Origin: JASFBA01 sp036172265
GTDB lineage: Bacteria; Chloroflexota; Chloroflexia; DTKN01
Direction of reading: 5' to 3'
Assembly (NCBI GenBank): GCA_036172265.1
Contig: JASFBA010000010.1
Span: 1-64,000, forward strand
DNA: 64,000 bases
In this document: in pieces, positions 26,618 to 35,174 of the stretch
Position numbering within the stretch: the first letter of the stretch is position 1
Layout: each line of letters starts with the position of its first letter
Translations under genes and position numbers: made by a program
The notes under the pieces: model-generated
What the model was told of the DNA's origin: nothing
Seen by the model: only the letters and a program-made list of their open reading frames with translations
Databases searched by the model: none

Positions 26618-26636
26618 AGGAGGGGCGAGTCCTCCT
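26618..26636 (+). promoter_or_regulatory. Hairpin hiding a Shine-Dalgarno-like sequence
   Basis: AGGAGG (26618-26623) can pair with CCTCCT (26631-26636) across a 7-nt loop just after the second ligase stop. The best ribosome-binding sequence between this stop and the GNAT gene is thus in a stem. The predicted GNAT start lies 36 bp farther on, so a link to its translation is tentative. Confidence 0.3.
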
Positions 26637-26671
26637 TTGCCCCCATCGAGGCCCTGTTCGGGCCCGCGCAA

Positions 26672-27337
26672 GTGAGATATGCCGATTACGCCCTTGTGCC
26701 GTTGACCTCTCCCTCGGAGGAGGCCGACCGACCCTCCGGACAAACTCCGCCCGGGCCGTCGCTTCGGGGACCCTCGGCCCAGGAAAGGCTGGTCCAGGAA
26801 CAGGTGGCCTTACCCATCGCCCTTCCCCCGGATGTAGCCGGCACGGTCGGGGAGAATGTCCCTTCGCTCTACACCGACATTGCTCGCCCCAGCGATGGCC
26901 CCCGGATCCTCGCCATCGCTGCCGGCAGCGGCGTCTTCACCCCGGAGGAGGTCGCCACCGTCCGCGAACTCTGGGAAGACTACCTCCGGCGTGGCGAGGT
27001 GGCTTATTCTTTCCGTGTCTGCCGCGAAGGAGAAAAGGTGCTGGGGTTTTCCTGCCACGGCCGGCACGACCTGACCGAAAGGACCTACGACCTCTACTGG
27101 ATCGCCACCGACCCTTCTGCCCGTCGGCGGGGGGTGGGGCGGGCGCTCCTTCGCCGGGTGGAAGAAGAGGTCCGGCAGGCCGGTGGCCGGCTGATCGTGG
27201 TGGAGACCTCCGGAACGCCGGCCTATGCTTCGACCCGGGCCTTTTACCGTTCCTGCGGCTACGAAATCGAGGCTACAATTCACGACTTCTACCATTCCGG
27301 CGATGACCTGGTGATCTTTACCAAGCACCTGGCGTAG
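26672..27337 (+). CDS. GNAT-family N-acetyltransferase
   Basis: 221 residues from GTG 26672; the start is uncertain because no good ribosome site precedes it. The first ~85 residues are a Pro-rich, low-complexity extension. From about 88 the GNAT core follows: a beta-bulge strand, and the acetyl-CoA loop in the DLYWIATDPSARRRGVGRALL segment (R-R-x-G-x-G/A), with STRAFYRSCGYE near the end. In archaea and some bacteria KamA plus an acetyltransferase (AblA/AblB) makes N-epsilon-acetyl-beta-lysine, a compatible solute. This protein could play that role, but the ligases and carrier argue for a longer pathway. Confidence 0.78.
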   Translation: MRYADYALVPLTSPSEEADRPSGQTPPGPSLRGPSAQERLVQEQVALPIALPPDVAGTVGENVPSLYTDIARPSDGPRILAIAAGSGVFTPEEVATVRELWEDYLRRGEVAYSFRVCREGEKVLGFSCHGRHDLTERTYDLYWIATDPSARRRGVGRALLRRVEEEVRQAGGRLIVVETSGTPAYASTRAFYRSCGYEIEATIHDFYHSGDDLVIFTKHLA

Positions 27338-27342
27338 GGAGA

Positions 27343-27391
27343 CCCCAAGGGTTGCCACCGCACACAACCCCGGTAGGGGCGACCCTTGGGG
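27343..27391. repeat. Inverted repeat between GNAT and C26 genes
   Basis: CCCCAAGGGT (27343-27352) and ACCCTTGGGG (27382-27391) form a perfect 10-bp stem over a 29-nt loop. The GTAGGGGCGACCCTTG wording is that of a common dispersed bacterial repeat. It may also attenuate transcription into the hydrolase gene. Confidence 0.5.
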
Positions 27392-27430
27392 GACATCCGC
27401 ATGGGCTTATGAGGTTACCAAGGGGTATTT

Positions 27431-28135
27431 ATGCCGCTGATCGGACTGAACGGCGATTTTCATCGGACGGAATGGGGCGAAGTGGCCGGCGTCTTTTCGG
27501 CCTATGTCGAAGCCATCATCCAGGCCGAAGGCACGCCGCTCATCCTCCCGCCCCTCCCAGAAGGCGCGGCCTTCGCCGCCCTTCTGGAGCGACTGGACGG
27601 CCTGGTGCTCACCGGCGGGCTGGACCTGCCGCCGGAGTGGTACGGCCAGGAGACGCACCCCAACACCCGGCCGGCCGACCCGCGCCGGCTGAAGAGCGAT
27701 CGGGCCCTGGTGGAAACGGCCCTGACCTTCCCCATCCCCATCCTGGCCATTTGCATGGGTTGCCAGTTGCTCAACGTGGCCCTGGGAGGAGACCTCATCC
27801 AGGACATCCCCACCCAGATGGAGGGAGCGCTGCCCCATGCGCCGAAGGAGCGGTTTCATCCGGTGCGGATCGAACCGTCATCGCGCCTGGCCGGGATTGT
27901 GGGAAGGATGGAACTGGAGGTCAACTCCTCCCACCACCAGGCGGTAAAACGGCCGGGGAAAGGCCTGAGGCCGGTTGCCTGGGCCCCCGATGGGGTGATC
28001 GAGGCGGTGGAAGGGAGTGGAGAGCGTTTCCTCCTGGGGATTCAGTGGCATCCCGAGCGGCTGCGCGAGCGCCCGGAACACATGGCCCTTTTCCGCGCCT
28101 TGGTGCAAGCGGCAAAAGGGTCGGGGCAGGTCTGA
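27431..28135 (+). CDS. Class I glutamine amidotransferase-like hydrolase (peptidase C26)
   Basis: 234 residues; ATG 27431. Gamma-glutamyl-GABA hydrolase (PuuD)/C26 type: the nucleophile elbow ICMGCQLLN holds the catalytic Cys, and the His-Glu pair lies in GIQWHPE near the C-terminus; TGGLDLPPEWYG and SSHHQAV are family segments. Members cleave gamma-glutamyl amides. Its position at the end of the carrier/KamA/ligase cluster suggests it may release a product from a gamma-glutamyl or carrier-bound intermediate, as LysK does in lysine synthesis (inference). It converges on the polyprenyl synthase gene, 2 bp away. Confidence 0.85.
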   Translation: MPLIGLNGDFHRTEWGEVAGVFSAYVEAIIQAEGTPLILPPLPEGAAFAALLERLDGLVLTGGLDLPPEWYGQETHPNTRPADPRRLKSDRALVETALTFPIPILAICMGCQLLNVALGGDLIQDIPTQMEGALPHAPKERFHPVRIEPSSRLAGIVGRMELEVNSSHHQAVKRPGKGLRPVAWAPDGVIEAVEGSGERFLLGIQWHPERLRERPEHMALFRALVQAAKGSGQV

Positions 28136-28137
28136 AA

Positions 28138-29169
28138 CTATTCCTCCCGGCCCAGGAGCGAACGGGCCACCTCTTCCAGCGCCTCCTGGGCCGGGCCGGC
28201 CGGCAATCGCCTCAGCGCTTCCAGCGCCTCCTCGCAGTAGCGGGCCGCGACCTTCTCGGCGTAGGAACGCGAACCGACCTCCTCCAGCACGGCCAGGACG
28301 GCGGCCACCTCTGCCTCCGTCACCGCCCCTTTTCCGCCGTAGACCTGCTCCAGGGTGGACCGGCCGGCCGGCCCGGCCCGCTCCAGGGCATACACGGCCG
28401 GCAAGCCCAGTTTCCGCTCCACAATGTCGGCGGCCCACGGTTTGCCGGTGCGCTCCTCCTGCCCCCAGACGCCCAGGATGTCATCCTGCACCTGGAAGGC
28501 CATTCCCAAGGAGTATCCGTAGGTACGAAGTGCGGCTATCGTCGCCGCATCGCCACCGCCCAAAAGTGCCCCCAGTTCCAACGCCGCCTCCAGGAGCGCC
28601 GCCGTTTTGGCCGCGATCATCTCCAGATAGGCGACCTCGTCCACATCCAGCCGGCCCTCGAAGGCGAGGTCCAGATACTGCCCTTCGCACAGCCGCAGGA
28701 TAGCCCGGTCCAGGAAGGCGATCGCCTCCAGGATGGTTTCAGCCGGAAAGCCGTACCGCCGCAATCGCAGGAGGGCAGATCGAGCCAGGGTAAAGAGGGC
28801 ATCCCCGGCGTTGAGTGCCTGGGGAACGCCCCAGAGGCTCCAGACGGTGGGCCGGCCCCGGCGAAGGGAACTCCGATCCTCAATGTCGTCGTGGATAAGG
28901 GAAAAGTTGTGCACCAGTTCCACCGCGGCCGCCGCCGGCAGGGCACGCTCCCACTCCCCCCCGACCGCCTCGGCAGCCAGGAGGCAGAGGAGAGGACGCA
29001 GCCGCTTTCCTACCCGCCCTTCTATCGGACGAAAAGAGGCGTCCTGCCAGCCCAGATGATAGGCCATCATACCGTAAAAAGGAACCAGGGCCGGCGGCGG
29101 ATCGGGGAAACAGGCCCGCATCTCCACCTCCAGCGCTGCCAGCCAGCCGGAAAAGCGCCCTTTTTCCAT
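28138..29169 (-). CDS. Trans-polyprenyl diphosphate synthase
   Basis: 343 residues from ATG 29169, preferred over GTG 29178 because GAGAGG is well spaced for the ATG. The first Asp-rich motif is DDIED (in HNFSLIHDDIED) and the second is DDILG in AFQVQDDILG. The chain-elongation fold includes GKRLRPLL at the N-terminus. It condenses isopentenyl diphosphate with allylic diphosphates. Residues just before the first motif (HNFSLI) are compatible with a medium chain (geranylgeranyl or longer), but length cannot be fixed by eye. A monocistronic minus-strand gene facing a 750-bp spacer. Confidence 0.9.
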   Translation of the reverse strand: MEKGRFSGWLAALEVEMRACFPDPPPALVPFYGMMAYHLGWQDASFRPIEGRVGKRLRPLLCLLAAEAVGGEWERALPAAAAVELVHNFSLIHDDIEDRSSLRRGRPTVWSLWGVPQALNAGDALFTLARSALLRLRRYGFPAETILEAIAFLDRAILRLCEGQYLDLAFEGRLDVDEVAYLEMIAAKTAALLEAALELGALLGGGDAATIAALRTYGYSLGMAFQVQDDILGVWGQEERTGKPWAADIVERKLGLPAVYALERAGPAGRSTLEQVYGGKGAVTEAEVAAVLAVLEEVGSRSYAEKVAARYCEEALEALRRLPAGPAQEALEEVARSLLGREE

Positions 29170-29822
29170 CCGTGCCACCTCTCGAAAGGTATTCCTATCG
29201 TACCATAGAAGGCAGCAGTGAGCAAATCAAAAATTGTATACACCTTTCCCTCATCCCCTGCTTTCCACATTTCCACAGCCTTCTTACCCTTTCCATCTTT
29301 AGTCGTCTCTATGCTGTTTCTAAACTACTGCTAGTGGTCCAATCGCCCAGAGTAGACACTTGTTCGAAACTTCCCCTGTGGATAACTCCCCTTGAACGGT
29401 GGAAAAGTGTTCAGTTTTGGGGATAATTCCCCTTGAAGGAAACTTTTGGCCTCAATGAACATCACCGGCTGGCTCGGCCTGTCCCCCTCTCTCCACTGTT
29501 CCCAGCGGCTGGCAGGGCTTGATTTTGCCCCTTTTTCTTCCCTATCCACAATTCACCGCCCTACGACTGTATACGATTCATATCTCTCTATTGTAACCAT
29601 GAGTCAAATCTACCGTTGTCTGTGAATTGTTCCGCGTTCGCTGGCGGATGCTCGCCATACCAGGGGCTTTATCCCTGACAAAACGGTTGGACGGGAAGAC
29701 CCCACCCTGACCCTCCCCACAAGGAGAGTCGCGGGGATGATTTCCGGTGAGAGGCCAAGCCCGCCGGCCGGAGAGGGCACACGACACGGAGGGATGAGAA
29801 GCAGACCCAGACCCAATGGCAC
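29170..29822. other. Long intergenic region with DnaA-box-like and direct repeats
   Basis: About 650 bp before the dpp promoter, less GC-rich than its surroundings and without a supported gene. It holds an exact DnaA-box consensus (TGTGGATAA, 29377-29385) and weaker look-alikes (CTATCCACA near 29545; two TTTCCACA sites near 29265). A 17-bp direct repeat with one mismatch (GGATAA(C/T)TCCCCTTGAA) lies at 29380-29396 and 29421-29437. No dnaA, dnaN or parAB genes are adjacent. Open frames here are short and featureless. Confidence 0.45.
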
Positions 29823-29851
29823 TTGACAACAACGCCCTTGCGCATTATACT
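29823..29851 (+). promoter_or_regulatory. Consensus promoter of the oligopeptide transporter operon
   Basis: TTGACA (29823-29828), a 17-bp spacer and TATACT (29846-29851), giving a leader of about 65 nt before dppD. Confidence 0.75.
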
Positions 29852-29921
29852 TAGAATGCATTGAATCTCCAGGGCAAGGGTGCTCTGGAAATGGCTGAAC
29901 GTGAAATCGAGAGGAGCAGGT

Positions 29922-30914
29922 ATGGGCATTTTGATGCGCATTGAGAACCTTCGGACCTCCTTTTTTACTCAGGACGGCGAAGTTCATGCGGTCAACGGAA
30001 TTTCCTATGCGCTTGAAGAAGGAGGGGCTCTGGGAGTTGTGGGAGAAAGCGGCTGTGGGAAAAGTGTCCATGCCCTTTCCATTATGCGCCTGATCCCTCA
30101 GCCGCCGGGCAAAATTTGGGCCGATGAAATCTGGTTCGACGGACGTGACATCCTTTCCTTGAGCGAAAGTGAGATGCGCCAGATTCGGGGAGCCGAGATT
30201 GCCATGGTTTTCCAAGACCCGATGACCTCTTTCAACCCCGTTTACACCATCGGCTTTCAAATTATGGAGGCCCTCAAACTTCACCAGGGGATGGACAACC
30301 GTGAGGCTCGCCGGCGTACCGAAGAATTGCTGACTATGGTGGGTATCCCGGATGCCCGGTCTCGTCTGGACGATTATCCCCACCAGTTTTCCGGAGGGAT
30401 GCGCCAGCGGGCCATGATTGCTATGGCCCTTTCCTGCAACCCCAAACTCCTGATTGCCGACGAGCCCACGACTTCGCTGGATGTGACCATTCAGGCCCAG
30501 ATCGTGGACCTGGTGAAGCGCCTGCAGGATCAACTGGGGATGGCGGTGATGTGGATCACCCACGACCTGGGTGTGGTGGCCGGCCTGGCCAAAATCATCA
30601 ATGTGATGTATGCCGGCTATATTATTGAGCGAGGCCATGTCAAGGATATCTATAAGCGGCCGCGCCACCCCTATACCCAGGGCCTCTTGGGATCGCTCCC
30701 CCGCCTGGACGAGGCCCCGGGCACCAAGTTGATCTCCATCCCCGGTTTGCCGCCGGACCTCATTGACCTTCCGCCGGGGTGTCCTTTTGCTCCGCGCTGC
30801 CCCTATGTGACGGACCAGTGTCTGGAGGCGATGCCGACGCTGGAAAAGGCCGACGGGGATGAGCATCTGGTGGCCTGTTGGCGATGGCAAACCATTGCGG
30901 AACAGAAGAGGTAA
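29922..30914 (+). CDS. dppD: Oligopeptide/dipeptide ABC transporter ATPase (DppD-like)
   Basis: 330 residues from ATG 29922 (GAGGAGCAGG upstream); the longer open frame is rejected. Walker A is GESGCGKS, the signature is SGGMRQR, Walker B ends LLIADEPTTSLD, and the switch is ITHDLG. The C-terminal oligopeptide-transporter extension carries the Cys-containing GCPFAPRCPYVTDQC segment. It powers peptide uptake with the DppF partner. The gene order ATPase-ATPase-binding protein-permease-permease differs from the usual binding-protein-first order. Confidence 0.92.
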   Translation: MGILMRIENLRTSFFTQDGEVHAVNGISYALEEGGALGVVGESGCGKSVHALSIMRLIPQPPGKIWADEIWFDGRDILSLSESEMRQIRGAEIAMVFQDPMTSFNPVYTIGFQIMEALKLHQGMDNREARRRTEELLTMVGIPDARSRLDDYPHQFSGGMRQRAMIAMALSCNPKLLIADEPTTSLDVTIQAQIVDLVKRLQDQLGMAVMWITHDLGVVAGLAKIINVMYAGYIIERGHVKDIYKRPRHPYTQGLLGSLPRLDEAPGTKLISIPGLPPDLIDLPPGCPFAPRCPYVTDQCLEAMPTLEKADGDEHLVACWRWQTIAEQKR

Positions 30915-30918
30915 ACCG

Positions 30919-31902
30919 ATGACGAGCGAGCAGATACCGCTGGTACAGGTTCGCAATTTGAAGAAATACTTTCCTATCACCCGCGGGTTGCTTTTTCAGC
31001 GCCACATCGGCGACGTCAAGGCCGTGGATGATGTCAGTTTTGATATTTACCGCGGCGAGACGCTGGGATTGGTGGGGGAAACCGGATGCGGCAAGACTAC
31101 GGTGGGCCGGACGCTCCTACGGCTGTACGAGCCCACGGCCGGCCAGATCCTCTTTGACGGCGTGGACCTGACCCGCGCTCGTGGCCGGAAACTGCGCCAG
31201 ATGCGGCGGCGCATGCAGATCATCTTCCAAGACCCCTACGCCTCGTTGAACCCCCGTATGACGGTGGGAGCGATCATCGGCGAGCCGCTGGAGGTCCACG
31301 GCGTGGCCACCGGGAAGGAAAAACAGGAGCGTGTCCAGGAACTCTTGGAACTGGTCGGCCTCAACCCCTATTTCGTCAACCGCTACCCCCACGAGTTTTC
31401 CGGCGGGCAGCGCCAGAGAATCGGCATTGCCCGCGCCCTAGCCCTCAACCCGGACCTGATCGTCTGCGACGAACCCATTTCCTCGCTGGACGTCTCCATC
31501 CAGGCCCAGGTAGTCAACCTGCTGGAGGAACTCCAGGAGCGGTTCGGGTTGACTTACCTCTTTATCGCCCACGACTTGAGCATGGTGCGGCACATCAGCG
31601 ACCGGATGGCGGTGATGTACCTGGGCAAGATCGTCGAACTGGCCGACCGGGACGAGATCTATCTGAACCCTCTCCACCCCTATACCCGGGCCTTGATGTC
31701 GGCCGTGCCCGTGCCGGACCCGGAGGTTGAGGAAAAGCGCCAGCGCATCCTTCTGAGAGGCGAAATCCCCAGCCCGGCGAACCCTCCCAAGGGGTGCAAC
31801 TTCTCCACTCGCTGCCTCGAGGTGATGGGACAGTGCAAGGAGGAGAAGCCTCCCTACAAGGAAGTTAAGCCGGGCCACTGGGTGGCCTGTTTCCTCTACT
31901 AG
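30919..31902 (+). CDS. dppF: Oligopeptide/dipeptide ABC transporter ATPase (DppF-like)
   Basis: 327 residues from ATG 30919, four bases after dppD. Walker A GETGCGKTT, signature SGGQRQRIGIARAL, Walker B LIVCDEPISSLD, and switch IAHDLS. The C-terminal extension (GCNFSTRCLEVMGQC) is of the OppF/DppF type. The fuller conservation of its signature motif than that of DppD is normal for the pair. Confidence 0.92.
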   Translation: MTSEQIPLVQVRNLKKYFPITRGLLFQRHIGDVKAVDDVSFDIYRGETLGLVGETGCGKTTVGRTLLRLYEPTAGQILFDGVDLTRARGRKLRQMRRRMQIIFQDPYASLNPRMTVGAIIGEPLEVHGVATGKEKQERVQELLELVGLNPYFVNRYPHEFSGGQRQRIGIARALALNPDLIVCDEPISSLDVSIQAQVVNLLEELQERFGLTYLFIAHDLSMVRHISDRMAVMYLGKIVELADRDEIYLNPLHPYTRALMSAVPVPDPEVEEKRQRILLRGEIPSPANPPKGCNFSTRCLEVMGQCKEEKPPYKEVKPGHWVACFLY

Positions 31903-31921
31903 CGCTTCCCGAAAGGAGGTG

Positions 31922-31960
31922 ATGACTATCGAGGAAAAGCGCAACACCGGTTGTGGGTAG
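31922..31960 (+). CDS. Candidate 12-residue leader peptide
   Basis: ATG 31922 sits behind a very strong AAGGAGGT (31912-31919) and runs 12 codons (MTIEEKRNTGCG) to TAG, in the dppF-dppA gap. No hairpin pair typical of classical attenuation is obvious. The perfect ribosome site with no other gene to serve is the only evidence; it may be an accidental frame. Confidence 0.25.
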   Translation: MTIEEKRNTGCG

Positions 31961-31993
31961 CAGATTTTGGGAAACCCCTAGAGGAGGCTTCAG

Positions 31994-33811
31994 ATGAAAA
32001 AGTGGATGATCGTATTGAGCATGCTGGTGCTGGCCGGCACGGTGTTGGCCGCCTGCGTCCCCACCACCGTTGTGGTCACGCAGCCGCCGGTCGTGCAGAC
32101 CGTTCCCGGCGGGGCTACGGTTATCGTCGTTACCGCGCCGCCCCAGCCGACCCCCGTTCCGGTCCGCCCGAACATCCTGCGCATCAACCTCGGACCGGGC
32201 GATGTCCCGACCCTGGACCCGAACCTGGCCACCGACACTTCCTCAGTGCAGGTGGTGGATGAACTCACCGTCGGCCTGACCCGCCTGAACGAGGTCACGC
32301 TCCTCCTGGAGCCGGGCATGGCCGAATCCTGGACCGCCGACGCCACCGGCCGGGTCTACACCTTCAAGGTCCGCCAGGGCATCCCCTGGGTACGCTGGAA
32401 CGGCACCGAGGTGGAGCAGGTGCTGGACTGCGAGGGAAATCCGCGCACCGTCACCGCCTACGACTTTGAATATGGCATCCTGCGTGCCGGCAACCCGGAG
32501 ACGGCCTCCGAGTACGCTTACGTGCTCGGCTTCTCCATCGAGAACTTTGACGCCTACAACACCGGGAAGATCACCGACACGAGCAAGGTCGGTGTGCGGG
32601 CGATCGACGATGCCACATTGGTCGTCACCTTCACCACGCCGGCCGTCTATAACCTCAACATCATCGGCCTGTGGACGGCCCATGCCGTCCCGCGCTGGAT
32701 CATCGAGGGCGACGACTGCACCGAGGGCCGGGGCGAGCGCTGGACCGAGCCGGGCTTCAACCAGTCCTACGGCCCCTATGCCCTGAAGGAGTGGGTCCAT
32801 GACGCCTACCTCACCATCGTCAAGAACCCCTTCTGGCCGGGCATCGAAAGCGTTCCGGTGGCCCAGATCGACGAGATCAAGTTCACCATGCTGGATGCCT
32901 CGCCGGCCTTTACTGAGTACGAGGCCGGAAACCTGGATGTGGCCGGCGTGCCCATCGCCGATATCGACCGCGTCAAGGCCGATCCGGTGCTCTCTAAGGA
33001 ACTTATGATCGCCCCGATGGGCTGCACTTACTACTACGGTTTCAACACCACCAAGCCGCCGGTGGATAACGTCCATATGCGCCGCGCCCTCTCCTTGGCC
33101 ATTGACCGGCAGGGGCTGATCGACACCGTCCTCAAGGGTGGCCAGGAACCGGCCCAGTGGTTCTGCCGGCCTGGCATGGCCGCCTGTCCGACCCCCGACA
33201 AGTATCCGGACCTGGGCGTCAAGTACGACCCGGACAAGGCTAAGGCCGAACTCCAGTCCTATATGGCCGATATGGGCTTTACCTCGGTGGACCAGATCCC
33301 CGAAATCACCCTCATGTACAACACCTCCGAGGGCCACAAGAAGATCGCCGAGGCCATCCAGGATATGTGGCTCAAGACCCTGGGCATCAAGGTGAACGTC
33401 ACCAACCAGGAGTGGAAGGTTTACCTGAAGACGATCAAGAGCCCCGACACTCCTCAGGTCTGGCGACTGGGCTGGTGCCTGGACTATCCGGATGCCAACA
33501 ACTGGACCCGCGAGGTCTTTGCCCTGGGCGGTTCCAGCAACCCGGATGACGATGGCGACGGCACACCCGACGGCGGCATCTTCTACAAGAACGACACCTT
33601 CGAGCAGATTTTGAAGGATGCCGCGGTAGAGATGGATCCGGTAAAGCGTATGGACATGTACGCCCAGGCGGAGAACCTCCTGGTCTGGGAAGATGCGGCC
33701 GTCGCCCCCATCTACTGGTACACCCGCGTCACCTGCACCAAGCCCTACGTCATCCGCACCTTCTCCCAGCACGGGAATGAGGCGCTGGAGAAGTGGGGCC
33801 TCCAGCGGTAA
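31994..33811 (+). CDS. dppA: Peptide-binding lipoprotein of the ABC transporter
   Basis: 605 residues; ATG preceded by AGAGGAGGC. The lipoprotein signal peptide ends in the lipobox LAAC with the lipidated Cys at about residue 21, then a Thr/Pro-rich tether. Family 5 solute-binding features follow: a PTLDPNLATDTSS opening, the FNTTKPPVDNVHMRRALSLAIDR segment, and a C-terminal lobe with APIYWYTRV. A late acidic DDDGDGTPDGG loop looks like a calcium-binding site. It captures peptides outside the membrane. Confidence 0.92.
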   Translation: MKKWMIVLSMLVLAGTVLAACVPTTVVVTQPPVVQTVPGGATVIVVTAPPQPTPVPVRPNILRINLGPGDVPTLDPNLATDTSSVQVVDELTVGLTRLNEVTLLLEPGMAESWTADATGRVYTFKVRQGIPWVRWNGTEVEQVLDCEGNPRTVTAYDFEYGILRAGNPETASEYAYVLGFSIENFDAYNTGKITDTSKVGVRAIDDATLVVTFTTPAVYNLNIIGLWTAHAVPRWIIEGDDCTEGRGERWTEPGFNQSYGPYALKEWVHDAYLTIVKNPFWPGIESVPVAQIDEIKFTMLDASPAFTEYEAGNLDVAGVPIADIDRVKADPVLSKELMIAPMGCTYYYGFNTTKPPVDNVHMRRALSLAIDRQGLIDTVLKGGQEPAQWFCRPGMAACPTPDKYPDLGVKYDPDKAKAELQSYMADMGFTSVDQIPEITLMYNTSEGHKKIAEAIQDMWLKTLGIKVNVTNQEWKVYLKTIKSPDTPQVWRLGWCLDYPDANNWTREVFALGGSSNPDDDGDGTPDGGIFYKNDTFEQILKDAAVEMDPVKRMDMYAQAENLLVWEDAAVAPIYWYTRVTCTKPYVIRTFSQHGNEALEKWGLQR

Positions 33812-33824
33812 GCATTTCGTTTGA

Positions 33825-33856
33825 GGGCAGGGCCTCCCGTCGAGGGGGCCCTGCCC
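33825..33856 (+). promoter_or_regulatory. Stem-loop between binding protein and permease genes
   Basis: GGGCAGGGCC (33825-33834) pairs perfectly with GGCCCTGCCC (33847-33856) across 12 nt; a CCTCCCTCCGGGAGGG foldback follows. Such elements after solute-binding protein genes commonly stabilise the upstream message or reduce readthrough into permeases, matching the need for excess binding protein. Inferred from position. Confidence 0.55.
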
Positions 33857-33877
33857 TCCCTCCGGGAGGGTCTCGAT

Positions 33878-35164
33878 ATGGGTCGTTTTATCGTCCGGCG
33901 TTTCCTATGGATGCTTGTCGTTCTCTTGTTCCTGTCCTTTATCACCTTTGCCCTGGAAAATGCCGTGCCCGGCGGTCCTTTCGATCGGGAAAAGGCGCTC
34001 CCGGCAGTCACGGTGGAGATGCTGAAGGACAAGTACGGCCTGGACAAGACGTTCTTTGAACAGTACGGCCTGTTCCTCTACAACGTCGCCGTGCCCCGAA
34101 TCTTTCACATTGGCCCCTTCTCTTTCCAGATCGGGCCGGAGTTCGCCGGAGAACTCGATCAAAAGGTGATTTCTCCCGCCTTACGGGAGCAGTTCCAGGG
34201 AAACGGCCGGGCCCTTTCCGACAAGGCCCGTGTGGAGGTGAAAAAGGCCGGGAGCCAGTGGGCGATTGTGGATGATGATACCCGGTACACCATCCGCAGC
34301 GAAGACCAGTCGCTCAAGGTATCCGGCCAGGACCCAGATCCGTCGAATTCGGTTATGGAGAGGTATTTGGTGGCCATTCCCTTGGGAGGCGGCTGGCACT
34401 TCCGCTGGATCAACCTTGGCCCTTCCCTTCAGTTGAAGGAGCGTTCGGTCGCCGAGATCATCCAGCAGAACCTGCCGGTTTCCTTCCAGTTAGGCCTTCT
34501 GGCCCTGACGATCGCCGTCATTATCGGCATGCCCATGGGCATCCTGGCGGCACTGAAGCAGAACACGATCTGGGACTATTTCGGGATGAGCGTGGCCATC
34601 TTCGGGGTTTCGGTGCCGGTGATCGCCATGGGGCCGATTCTGCAATATATCTTTGGCGTGCTTTTGAAGTGGCTTCCTCCGACAGGTTGGGGAGCCGCTC
34701 CTCCTTTCGTCGCCGTCTTTTTCCCGCGCGATTACACCTGGGACGGCTTCTGGAAGTTTGCCATCATGCCGGCCTTTGCCCTGGGCATCGGCAACTCGGC
34801 CATCATCGCCCGCCTGACCCGGGCCAGCCTCCTCCAGGTTATCCGCGAGGACTATATCCGCACGGCCCGGGCCAAGGGGCTCTCGGAGCGGGTCGTGATC
34901 ATGCGCCATGCTCTGCGCAACTCCCTCATCCCGGTGGTGACGATCCTGGGGCCGATGTTTGCCGCCGTGGTAACCGGAACCTTTGTTACCGAGCAGATCT
35001 TTGGCATCCCGGGGCTGGGGCGGTACTTTATCACCAGTATTACGAACCGGGACTATACGGTGATTATGGGAACGATCTTGCTCTATGCGGTCTTTCTGAT
35101 CCTGGCCAACCTGTTGGTGGACATCACTTATGCCTGGCTGGATCCGCGAATCCGCTATGAGTAG
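33878..35164 (+). CDS. dppB: ABC transporter permease (DppB-like)
   Basis: 428 residues from ATG 33878, the Met directly before GRFIVRRFLWMLVVLL. First transmembrane helix about 8-28, then an external insertion of roughly 150 residues before the remaining helices, common in OppB/DppB proteins of thermophiles. Five further helices follow, with the ATPase-contact EAA loop seen as the YIRTARAKGLSERVVIMRHALRNS segment. Paired with the next gene. Confidence 0.9.
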   Translation: MGRFIVRRFLWMLVVLLFLSFITFALENAVPGGPFDREKALPAVTVEMLKDKYGLDKTFFEQYGLFLYNVAVPRIFHIGPFSFQIGPEFAGELDQKVISPALREQFQGNGRALSDKARVEVKKAGSQWAIVDDDTRYTIRSEDQSLKVSGQDPDPSNSVMERYLVAIPLGGGWHFRWINLGPSLQLKERSVAEIIQQNLPVSFQLGLLALTIAVIIGMPMGILAALKQNTIWDYFGMSVAIFGVSVPVIAMGPILQYIFGVLLKWLPPTGWGAAPPFVAVFFPRDYTWDGFWKFAIMPAFALGIGNSAIIARLTRASLLQVIREDYIRTARAKGLSERVVIMRHALRNSLIPVVTILGPMFAAVVTGTFVTEQIFGIPGLGRYFITSITNRDYTVIMGTILLYAVFLILANLLVDITYAWLDPRIRYE

Positions 35165-35174
35165 GAGGGATAAG

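Noticed and set aside
29170..29822. Chromosomal origin
   Set aside because: Only one exact DnaA box, no dnaA/dnaN/parAB nearby and no strand change typical of an origin; kept only as a low-interest observation.
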